DNA of 6,384 bases from Candidatus Omnitrophota bacterium (GTDB lineage: Bacteria; Omnitrophota; Koll11; Aquiviventales; Aquiviventaceae): contig JACPXS010000025.1 of NCBI GenBank assembly GCA_016196415.1, positions 1 to 6,384 of the forward strand, written 5' to 3'. Positions 1 through 6,078 of the stretch are shown piece by piece. Below the pieces are notes generated by a model. The model was not told the origin of the DNA and searched no databases. It saw nothing but the letters and a program-made list of their open reading frames with translations. Position 1 is the first letter of the stretch; each line of letters starts with the position of its first letter. The position numbers and the translations under genes were made by a program.

Positions 1-2
1 TC

Positions 3-287
3 TACGTCGGGACCACCGGGACGCTTGAGCAAATTCTGTTCGGCCCGGCCTTGACGGACGACGGCTCTCAAAACCTCATGGGCGCCATCACCACCTGCAT
101 GGGGACCGTCGGCGCGAAAGACATCAAAGCCCTCCAGTTGACCGAGATCATCATCGCGCCGTCCATCCAGACGGAGGGCAAAATCTTCCAGCAGGTTCAG
201 CGCGTCGGCATGGCGCGTAAATCCGCCGAGCAACCGGCACGCAGCACCGCGCCCAGCGCCAGGCTCGTCAGATCGAACGCCCGATAA
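3..287 (+). CDS. GuaB3-like IMP dehydrogenase/GMP reductase-family protein, C-terminal part
   Basis: Only the last 94 codons are present; the frame is open from the left edge and ends at TAA 285-287. The translation begins YVGTTGTLEQILFGPALTDD and continues with NLMGAI, GAKDIKAL and IIIAPSIQTEGKIFQQVQRVGM. This resembles the C-terminal end of the GuaB3 branch of the IMP dehydrogenase/GMP reductase superfamily (LEQILFGP, NLMGA, TEGK), not that of classical GuaB. The superfamily consists of (beta/alpha)8-barrel, NAD(P)-dependent oxidoreductases acting on purine nucleoside monophosphates in the cytoplasm; the catalytic cysteine loop lies outside the window. Similarity appears to end near VGMAR, leaving about 22 low-complexity residues rich in Ser, Ala and Arg that look like a non-conserved tail. 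The gene is 114 nt upstream of guaA, which fits a guanine nucleotide operon. The superfamily is fairly sure; the GuaB3 branch is less so, and the exact reaction cannot be read from this fragment. Confidence 0.72.
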   Translation, partial: YVGTTGTLEQILFGPALTDDGSQNLMGAITTCMGTVGAKDIKALQLTEIIIAPSIQTEGKIFQQVQRVGMARKSAEQPARSTAPSARLVRSNAR

Positions 288-310
288 CACGCCTGGGGAC
301 CACCACTCCC

Positions 311-386
311 GTTGGCGCGTTTGCGAGTTGGCGGGTTGCGCGTTGAACCGAGAATGCGCCAACGTGCTAACGCGTCAACGCGCAAT
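311..386. repeat. octamer-period array with inverted second half in the guaA leader
   Basis: The 114-nt spacer before guaA is mostly a patterned repeat. The left half carries GTT at 311, 319, 327, 335 and 342 (steps 8, 8, 8, 7), each followed by a GCG-type word. The right half carries the complement, AAC at 361, 369 and 377 and then AAT at 384. A perfect 10-bp inverted pair (TTGCGCGTTG at 336-345, CAACGCGCAA at 376-385) and an 8-bp pair (GTTGGCGC at 311-318, GCGCCAAC at 356-363) interlock, so they cannot both form as simple nested hairpins. There is no T-run, so it does not look like an intrinsic terminator. I see no purine riboswitch and no convincing promoter here. The function is unknown; it may be an intergenic repeat family. 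Confidence 0.7.
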
Positions 387-401
387 AGGTTCATCTGACT
401 G

Positions 402-1949
402 ATGAGCGCGCACGAATTCATCCTCATTGTCGATTACGGATCGCAGTACACTCAGCTGATCGCGCGCCGCATCCGCGAACAACACGTGTTCTGCCGCATC
501 ATCCCCCCGCAAGACCTCTCGGCCGAGGTCATCCGTCGGCATCGTCCTCACGGGGTGATTCTCTCAGGCGGCCCTGCCAGCGTGTATCAGCCCAACGCCC
601 CGCTTCCGAACCGCGAGATCTTTGACACCGGAACCCCGGTGTTGGGCATCTGCTACGGCATGCAGGCGATGGTGCACGTGCTCGGCGGGACGGTCCAGCC
701 CGCCGCAAAGCGGGAGTACGGGAAAGCGCCGGTACAGGTCCTGGAGGCGAACGGGCTGTTTGAATCCGTGAAGCCTGAATCCATCTCCTGGATGAGCCAT
801 GGCGATGCGGTCAGCCGACTGCCCGCGAACTTTGTCGTGCTCGCCCAGACCGATAATACGGTTTCAGCCGCGATCGCCGAGCCGACGCGAAAACTGTACG
901 GCCTTCAGTTCCATCCGGAAGTGGCCCACACGCAGGAGGGGCCGACCATTCTCCGGAATTTCTTGTTCGCCATCTGCGGCTGCAAGGGCGAGTGGACCAT
1001 GACGTCGTTTATTCAGGAAGCGATCGAGCGGATCACGCAGCAGGTTGGAACCGCAGGCGTCGTGTTGGGTCTGAGCGGGGGGGTGGATTCATCGGTGGCC
1101 GCCCTCCTCATCCATCAGGCGATCGGTAATCAACTCACGTGCGTCTTTGTGGATAACGGCCTCCTGCGAAGCGGGGAGCGCGCGCAGCTCGAAGCGACCT
1201 TTAGCCGGCACTTCCACATGACCCTGCGCGTCGCGGATGCGGCAGAGCGCTTTCTCTCGCGGTTGGAAGGCGTCACCGACCCGGAGCAGAAACGCAGGCG
1301 CATCGGGGAGGAGTTTGTGCGGGTCTTCGAAGCGGAAGCCAGGACCATTCCCGGAGTGAAGTTCCTCGCCCAAGGCACGCTCTACCCCGACCTCATCGAA
1401 AGCCGCTCCGCCTGGGGAGGGCCGTCGGCCACCATCAAGACGCATCACAATGTTGGCGGGCTGCCCCCGCAGATGGATCTGGAGCTGGTCGAGCCGCTTC
1501 GCGACTTGTTCAAGGATGAGGTGGGGGACGTGGGAAAACTCCTGGGGCTGCCGGATGAGATTCTCTTCAGACACCCCTTTCCCGGGCCCGGGCTTGCGGT
1601 GCGGATCCTTGGAGAGGTCACGCGCGAGCGGCTACGGATGGTGCGCGAAGCCGATCAGCGCGTCATGGAAGAAATCACTCGGGCAGGACTCTTTCGGTCG
1701 CTGTGGCAGGCGTTTGCGGTTCTGTTGCCGGTCAAAACGGTGGGGATCATGGGGGATGAGCGGACCTACGAGCACGTCGTGGCGGTGCGCGCCGTCACAA
1801 GCCAGGATGCGATGACCGCCGACTGGGCCAGGCTGCCAGCGGAGGTGCTGGAGCGTCTTGCGAACCGGATCATCAATGAAGTGAAGGGGGTGAATCGCGT
1901 CGTGTACGATCTCTCATCCAAACCGCCGGCGACGATCGAATGGGAATGA
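402..1949 (+). CDS. guaA: GMP synthase (glutamine-hydrolysing)
   Basis: This is a full-length 515-residue GuaA, which converts XMP, ATP and glutamine to GMP in the cytoplasm, the last step of de novo GMP synthesis. An N-terminal class I glutamine amidotransferase domain (about 5-193) starts [20 protein letters not shown]. It has the nucleophile Cys84 in GICYGMQ and the dyad His171/Glu173 in FHPEV. The ATP pyrophosphatase domain (about 200-390) has the PP-loop SGGVDSS at 225-231, followed by FVDNGLLR and [11 protein letters not shown]. The C-terminal dimerisation/XMP-binding domain includes [15 protein letters not shown] and ends in the expected KPPATIEWE. All hallmark residues are intact. The ATG at 402 puts the amidotransferase strand at residue 5, as expected; only a weak AGG lies about a dozen bases upstream. 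A run of seven G at 1077-1083 sits in the PP-loop codons without breaking the frame. The pyruvate kinase gene follows after 16 nt. Confidence 0.98.
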   Translation: MSAHEFILIVDYGSQYTQLIARRIREQHVFCRIIPPQDLSAEVIRRHRPHGVILSGGPASVYQPNAPLPNREIFDTGTPVLGICYGMQAMVHVLGGTVQPAAKREYGKAPVQVLEANGLFESVKPESISWMSHGDAVSRLPANFVVLAQTDNTVSAAIAEPTRKLYGLQFHPEVAHTQEGPTILRNFLFAICGCKGEWTMTSFIQEAIERITQQVGTAGVVLGLSGGVDSSVAALLIHQAIGNQLTCVFVDNGLLRSGERAQLEATFSRHFHMTLRVADAAERFLSRLEGVTDPEQKRRRIGEEFVRVFEAEARTIPGVKFLAQGTLYPDLIESRSAWGGPSATIKTHHNVGGLPPQMDLELVEPLRDLFKDEVGDVGKLLGLPDEILFRHPFPGPGLAVRILGEVTRERLRMVREADQRVMEEITRAGLFRSLWQAFAVLLPVKTVGIMGDERTYEHVVAVRAVTSQDAMTADWARLPAEVLERLANRIINEVKGVNRVVYDLSSKPPATIEWE

Positions 1950-1950
1950 C

Positions 1951-1957
1951 GAGGGTG
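1951..1957 (+). promoter_or_regulatory. ribosome binding site of the pyruvate kinase gene
   Basis: GAGGGTG follows directly after the guaA stop codon. It lies 8-11 nt from two adjacent in-frame candidates, GTG 1963 and ATG 1966. The ATG is preferred because it gives MRTRIIATVGP, the usual pyruvate kinase amino terminus; the GTG would add one Met only. Confidence 0.5.
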
Positions 1958-1965
1958 ACTGTGTG

Positions 1966-3003
1966 ATGCGGACGCGCATCATCGCCACCGTCGGTCCCGC
2001 CTGCGCGCACACGAGTACCCTGCGGCGGATGATCCGTGAAGGGGTCAGCGTGTTTCGGCTCAACTTCTCGCACGGGTCGATGGAAGACCACGAACGATTC
2101 CTCGCCCGAATTCAACGGGCCCAGCATGCCGAGAGCCGACATGTCGCGATCCTCCAAGACCTGGCCGGCCACCGAATCCGAACGGGGCTGCTCCGGGGCG
2201 GGCGAGAGATCCAGCTCACGCGAGGCCAGCGTTTCAGCCTGTATCGAGAACCGGCGCACGGCACCCATCGAGGGGTTTCGCTGGACTATCCTGGAGCCTT
2301 CAGCGACATCCACCCGCGCCAGATGATCTATGTGGCAGACGGAACGATCCACCTCAAGGTCCTCCGGAGCACGGAACATCGCTTGGAAACCATCGTCACC
2401 CAAGAAGGAGCGCTGGGAGAACGCAAAGGAGTCAACGTTCCAGGAGCGCAACTCGATTTCCCGCCCGCCAGCACCAAAGATATCCAGGACCTGGAGTTCG
2501 CCATCCATCACAAGATCCAGTATGTGGCGCAATCCTTTGTCCGGAGCGCCGCAGATGTCTACGCGGTCAAACGGCGGCTTGCGGTGCCGCTGCCGCACGG
2601 CATCGTCATCGCGAAGATCGAAAACCGTGAAGGGGTCTTGAATCTGGCAGCCATCCTTCGAGCGGCGGGCGGACTCATGGTCGCGCGGGGTGATCTGGGT
2701 ATCTCGGTCCCCATCCATGAAATCCCGATCCTCCAAAAATGGATGATCGCGGCCTGCAACCACTTCAAGAAACCGGTCATTACCGCAACCCAGATGTTGG
2801 AGCACATGATTGATCACCGCGAACCCACCCGGGCCGAGGTCACGGACGTCGCGAACGCGGTCATCGACGGGTCGGATTTCGTCATGCTCTCCGGGGAAAC
2901 CGCCACCGGCCGATACCCTATCGAAGCCGTCAGCATGATGCGCAGGATCATTGAATACACGGAACGACATGCGCCGTTTCGAGGCGTCCGCAGAACCCGA
3001 TGA
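1966..3003 (+). CDS. pyk: short pyruvate kinase lacking the C-terminal domain
   Basis: This 345-residue protein matches the catalytic core of pyruvate kinase, which transfers phosphate from phosphoenolpyruvate to ADP in glycolysis. Residues (counted from ATG 1966) include RIIATVGPAC 4-13, FRLNFSHG 30-37, DLAGHRIRTG 65-74, a B domain (about 75-155, with YVADGTIHLKV), KGVNVPG 154-160, AKIEN 216-220 (catalytic Lys217, metal ligand Glu219), ARGDLG 240-245 (Asp243), ATQML 274-278 (Thr275) and MLSGETATGRYPIEAV 307-322. It ends soon after, so the C-terminal domain of about 120 residues, which carries the allosteric site in many relatives (usual length about 470), is absent. The canonical GPK/GPE in the active-site loop is GHR here; Leu66 and Arg70, at positions 113 and 117 of the rabbit enzyme, lean towards the K+-independent type (inference). 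The core looks catalytically competent. The stop overlaps the LOG gene start (ATGA, 3000-3003), suggesting translational coupling. Confidence 0.9.
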   Translation: MRTRIIATVGPACAHTSTLRRMIREGVSVFRLNFSHGSMEDHERFLARIQRAQHAESRHVAILQDLAGHRIRTGLLRGGREIQLTRGQRFSLYREPAHGTHRGVSLDYPGAFSDIHPRQMIYVADGTIHLKVLRSTEHRLETIVTQEGALGERKGVNVPGAQLDFPPASTKDIQDLEFAIHHKIQYVAQSFVRSAADVYAVKRRLAVPLPHGIVIAKIENREGVLNLAAILRAAGGLMVARGDLGISVPIHEIPILQKWMIAACNHFKKPVITATQMLEHMIDHREPTRAEVTDVANAVIDGSDFVMLSGETATGRYPIEAVSMMRRIIEYTERHAPFRGVRRTR

Positions 3004-4061
3004 AACGACACGCCTACACCACCCACAACGCCACCGTGGATGCGCAGATCGCTCACCTTGTGAACGGGTTCGATGACACGCTAGACCGCCGGCTGCTGAC
3101 CGAGATGATGATGTCGGTCTATCGCCTCGGCGAGGACCGATCGTCCACCGGTGATCTGAAAATGCTGAACGCGACGCTGAAGGAGCTGCGTTACGCCTTT
3201 AAGGTCTTCCGCCCCTACCGCCACGCGCACAAGGTCGCCATGTTCGGCTCCGCGCGCCTCACGCGCCAGCATCCGGCCTACGCCATGGCGCAGGAGTTTG
3301 GGCGCCTGATGGCTCGCGCGGGATGGATTGTGATCACCGGGGCCGCCAGCGGCATCATGAAAGCCGGCCATGAAGGAGCCGGGAGAGCGGCCAGCTTTGG
3401 CCTCAACATCCGGTTGCCCTTTGAGCAAGAAGCGAATCCGATCATCGCCAAAGACCCCAAGCTGATCAACTGCAAGTACTTCTTCACCCGCAAGCTGCTG
3501 TTCATCAAAGAATCGCACGCCACGGCGCTCTTTCCCGGAGGCTTTGGAACCTTGGATGAAGGGTTTGAGTCGCTCACCCTCGTCCAGACGGGGAAGTCCG
3601 ATCCGAGGCCGATCATCTTCGTGGACACGCCGACCGGAACGTTCTGGAAGCCGTTGCGTCAATTCTTTGACCGCCAGCTCGGCCGGGGCGGCATGATTGC
3701 CGCTTCGGATCGCTCGCTCTACCGCGTCGTGCGCTCCTCCGAAGAGGCCGTCCGCCAGATCCTCCGGTTCTACACCGTGTACCATTCACTCCGGTATGTG
3801 GATGACTGGCTCGTGCTGCGCCTGCAGCGTCCGCTTCCCGCAGAAGCCCTGACGCGACTCACGCGGGAATTCCGCGATCTGCTCCGTTCCGGCGCCATCC
3901 AGCAGGGGACGGCCCTTCCAGCCGAGTCAGACGAACCGGAGCTGCGGCATCTGCCGCGGTTGATCTTCGACTTCAACCGGCAGAGCTACGGCCGGCTCGT
4001 GGAGCTCATCCATCGGATCAACGAGCTGGGCAGAACACCATCGGTGACAAATGACACGTGA
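3000..4061 (+). CDS. LOG-family (TIGR00730-like) nucleotide 5'-monophosphate phosphoribohydrolase
   Basis: This 353-residue protein has a Rossmann-like LOG domain. VAMFGSAR at 79-86 is the first strand, TGAASGIMKAGHEGA at 113-127 the glycine-rich nucleotide loop, FFTRK at 161-165 carries the conserved Arg (Arg164), and PGGFGTLDE at 179-187 is the family signature PGGxGTxxE, ending in the catalytic Glu187. Characterised LOG enzymes split the N-glycosidic bond of nucleoside 5'-monophosphates to base and ribose 5-phosphate, including cytokinin activation in plants and purine nucleotide salvage or turnover by bacterial PpnN. About 75 residues precede the fold and about 95 follow it (from roughly 255, with RYVDDWLVLRL and a helical C-terminus), so it is longer than the compact 190-residue plant-type enzymes. 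No signal peptide or membrane segment is seen. The start is fixed by the ATGA overlap with the kinase gene, consistent with coupled translation. The family is sure; the substrate is not, and older annotations may say lysine decarboxylase, which is misleading. Confidence 0.88.
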   Translation: MKRHAYTTHNATVDAQIAHLVNGFDDTLDRRLLTEMMMSVYRLGEDRSSTGDLKMLNATLKELRYAFKVFRPYRHAHKVAMFGSARLTRQHPAYAMAQEFGRLMARAGWIVITGAASGIMKAGHEGAGRAASFGLNIRLPFEQEANPIIAKDPKLINCKYFFTRKLLFIKESHATALFPGGFGTLDEGFESLTLVQTGKSDPRPIIFVDTPTGTFWKPLRQFFDRQLGRGGMIAASDRSLYRVVRSSEEAVRQILRFYTVYHSLRYVDDWLVLRLQRPLPAEALTRLTREFRDLLRSGAIQQGTALPAESDEPELRHLPRLIFDFNRQSYGRLVELIHRINELGRTPSVTNDT

Positions 4062-4190
4062 CACGTGACAGGCCAACGCGATAACGAGAGACCGCTTTTC
4101 TTTTGCATTTCTCTCCGAAACTCCTACACTGGTGGTGATGTCCCAGCCCGCGAGCCTCCTGCCTTGTCAGGTGTCACCGATCACGTGTCA
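4043..4190. repeat. heptamer-period array and its inverted copy flanking the dnaE promoter region
   Basis: Four TGACA words at exact 7-nt steps (4045, 4052, 4059, 4066) form the left arm, with units such as CGTGACA twice in a row. The right arm has TGTCA at 4165, 4172 and 4186 plus the degenerate GATCA at 4179, again at 7-nt steps. The right arm is the reverse complement: TGACACGTGA (4052-4061, also 4059-4068) pairs exactly with TCACGTGTCA (4181-4190), and GGTGACA with TGTCACC. The left arm overlaps the last codons and stop of the LOG gene. The right arm ends about 10 nt before the dnaE ATG. Between them, AAC at 4075 and 4083 echoes the octamer array of the guaA leader. The function is unknown; it could be an extragenic repeat, a small non-autonomous element or an operator. 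Confidence 0.72.
4103..4130 (+). promoter_or_regulatory. candidate sigma70-type promoter for dnaE
   Basis: TTGCAT (4103-4108), a 16-nt spacer and TACACT (4125-4130) lie in the only AT-rich patch of the 139-nt spacer. The match to TTGACA/TATAAT is moderate (3 of 6 and 4 of 6). Initiation near 4137 would give a leader of about 64 nt ending in the inverted heptamer array. The position fits an operon break between the LOG gene and dnaE, but the call rests on pattern alone. Confidence 0.4.
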
Positions 4191-4200
4191 TAGCGTTTGA

Positions 4201-6078
4201 ATGCTGCACGCCGATTTCGTCCACCTCCACCTCCACACCAACTACTCGCTGCTGGATGGCGCCTGCCGCATTGGCCCGCTCGTGAAGCGCGCCGCCGAAT
4301 TGAAGTTTCCGGCCATGGCGATGACCGACCACGGGAATCTCTTCGGCGCCATCGAGTTCTACGAAGCCTGCATGAAGCAGGGCATCAAGCCCATCATCGG
4401 CTGCGAGACCTACATCGCGCCAAAGAGCCGCTTGGATAAAACCGGCACCGGCATCCGGGACTCCAACGCCCATCTCGTATTGCTGGCGAAAGATGAGCAG
4501 GGCTATGGGAACCTCATGCGGCTTGTGACCATCGGCTATCTGGAGGGCTTCTACTACAAACCGCGGATCGACAAGGAGGTGCTCGCCCAACACCACGAGG
4601 GGCTCATCGCGCTGACCAGCTGTCTCAAAGGCGTCCTGAACGTCCACCTCGCCCAGGATCAGCTCGAGCTGGCCCGGAAGGAGCTCGACGATTTCGTCCA
4701 GATTCTGGGTAGGGACAACGTCTATGTCGAGCTGCAGAACCACAACCTGCCGCTGGAGCACAAAGTCCGGCCACTGTTGCGCCGGCTTGCCGATGAGGCG
4801 GGGGTCAAGTGCGTGGCCACGAACGACGTCCACTATATCGCACAGGCGCACGCCGAAGCGCATGATGCCCTCATGGCGATCCAAACGCAGACGACGCTCG
4901 ACGACCCGCACCGGCTGCGGTACGAGCAGCCGGAGTTCTTCCTGAAATCGGCCGACCAAATGAAGACGCTCTTCAGCGACACGCCTGACGCCATCGCCGC
5001 CACGCTGGAGATTGCGGAGCAATGCAACCTCGAGCTAGAATTCGGAACGATCCATTTGCCGCACTACGAACCGCCGCCAGGAAAAACCCAACAGGCATAT
5101 CTCAGAGAGCTCTGCGAGCGGGGTCTTGAAGGCCGCTACAGGAAGACCTCGCCCCAGCTCGTGGAGCGGCTGGAGCACGAGCTCGCCGTGATCGCGCAAG
5201 CCGGCTACACCAGCTACTTTTTGATCGTCTGGGACTTTGTGCGGTTCGCCAAAGAACGCGGGATCCCGGTCGGGCCTGGGCGAGGCTCAGCCGCCGGCAG
5301 CCTGGCGAGCTACTGCTTAGGGATCACGGACATCGATCCGTTGAAGTACGACCTGCTCTTCGAGCGATTCCTGAACCCGCAGCGCGTCACCCAGCCGGAC
5401 ATCGATATCGACTTCTGCTATGAGCGGCGCAACGAGGTCATCGACTACGTCATTCAGAAGTACGGCAAAACCAACGTCGCCCAGATCATCACCTTCGGAA
5501 CGATGCAGGCGAAGGCGGTCGTGCGGGACGTCGCGCGCGTCATGAAGCTGTCGTACACCGAAGCGGACCGACTCGCCAAGCTGATCCCCAACGAGCTCGA
5601 TACCACCCTCTCAAGCGCCCTCGCCCAAGTGCCGGAGCTCACCCACCTCTACCGCACCAACGAGCAGGTCAAGCAGCTCATGGAGACCGCGCTGATCCTT
5701 GAGGGGCTCACGCGCCACGCCTCGACCCACGCGGCCGGCATCACGATCGCCGACCGCCCGCTGACTGAGTACGCGCCGCTGTTCAAGAGCAACGACGGAC
5801 AGATCACGACCGGCTTTGACATGACGGCGCTTGAGCACATCGGCCTGCTCAAGATCGATATGCTGGGCCTGCGCACCCTGACGGTTATCGATGAAGCGGT
5901 CAAGCTGGCCGAACGACGGCATGGATCGCTCATCAATGTGAACGCGCTCCTGCTTGACGATCAGGACGCCTATCAATTGCTGGCCCGCGCGGAGACGGTG
6001 GGGGTGTTCCAGCTTGAAAGTTCCGGCATGCGGGATCTCTTGACCCGATCGGTTCGGGCATGCTCGATGAGTTCATGA
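4201..6078 (+). CDS. dnaE: DNA polymerase III alpha subunit, N-terminal half (frame broken near 6043)
   Basis: These 625 codons encode the first half of the replicative polymerase catalytic subunit (usual length about 1,150 residues). The PHP domain (about 1-270) retains apparent metal ligands: His10 and His12 in VHLHLHTN, Asp43 and His44 in TDHGN, Glu69 in GCETY, Cys141, His181, Asp209 and His211 in NDVHYI. A Zn-type PHP site, proposed as a proofreading exonuclease in some bacteria, is therefore possible. The palm has PGRGSAAGS near 359-367, PDIDIDF with catalytic Asp402 and Asp404, and a third aspartate, Asp553, in KIDMLGLRTLT. Family identity runs through VGVFQLESSGMRDLL; the last residues, SVRACSMSS before TGA 6076-6078, are out-of-frame readthrough and not DnaE. 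The true continuation is in another frame (see 6060-6384). The start is unambiguous: ATG 4201 follows an in-frame TGA directly. There is no Shine-Dalgarno-like sequence; the inverted heptamer array lies just upstream. Confidence 0.95.
   Translation: MLHADFVHLHLHTNYSLLDGACRIGPLVKRAAELKFPAMAMTDHGNLFGAIEFYEACMKQGIKPIIGCETYIAPKSRLDKTGTGIRDSNAHLVLLAKDEQGYGNLMRLVTIGYLEGFYYKPRIDKEVLAQHHEGLIALTSCLKGVLNVHLAQDQLELARKELDDFVQILGRDNVYVELQNHNLPLEHKVRPLLRRLADEAGVKCVATNDVHYIAQAHAEAHDALMAIQTQTTLDDPHRLRYEQPEFFLKSADQMKTLFSDTPDAIAATLEIAEQCNLELEFGTIHLPHYEPPPGKTQQAYLRELCERGLEGRYRKTSPQLVERLEHELAVIAQAGYTSYFLIVWDFVRFAKERGIPVGPGRGSAAGSLASYCLGITDIDPLKYDLLFERFLNPQRVTQPDIDIDFCYERRNEVIDYVIQKYGKTNVAQIITFGTMQAKAVVRDVARVMKLSYTEADRLAKLIPNELDTTLSSALAQVPELTHLYRTNEQVKQLMETALILEGLTRHASTHAAGITIADRPLTEYAPLFKSNDGQITTGFDMTALEHIGLLKIDMLGLRTLTVIDEAVKLAERRHGSLINVNALLLDDQDAYQLLARAETVGVFQLESSGMRDLLTRSVRACSMSS
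6043..6047 (+). other. deletion/frameshift junction in dnaE
   Basis: The frame used up to MRDLL (ATG 6028 to TTG 6042) is joined after ACCCG to a different frame that resumes at CCG 6045 as PIGSGMLDEFMKRKHG. In DnaE about 21 residues normally separate these points, including a conserved F-E-D-x-I-A-L and R-P-G stretch, so about 60 nt are missing and the frame shifts. CCCG at 6044-6047 could belong to either side (Thr-Arg codons on the left, a Gly-Pro codon pair on the right), as expected for a microhomology deletion. It could be real, or a local assembly error. The size is inferred from E. coli DnaE spacing. Confidence 0.85.

Noticed and set aside
288..401. Purine riboswitch, promoter or intrinsic terminator in the guaA leader
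   Set aside because: No riboswitch core is recognisable, no T-run follows the inverted repeats, and TTGAAC at 343-348 has no acceptable -10 partner at the right distance.
1077..1083. Run of seven G as a possible frameshift or sequencing-error site in guaA
   Set aside because: The frame is intact on both sides and the run encodes the invariant SGGVDSS loop.
1873..2970. 365-codon open frame on the minus strand
   Set aside because: It lies wholly opposite the pyruvate kinase and guaA end; GC-rich coding strands often leave the opposite strand open. The translation shows no recognisable family.
4174..5022. 282-codon open frame on the minus strand opposite the dnaE 5' end
   Set aside because: It mirrors the well-conserved PHP domain on the + strand; no family motif and no initiation signals.
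6040..6078. Natural C-terminus of DnaE at the TGA of 6076-6078
   Set aside because: The last residues before the stop are not DnaE-like, and the family sequence resumes in another frame before that stop, so this is a frame lesion and not an end.
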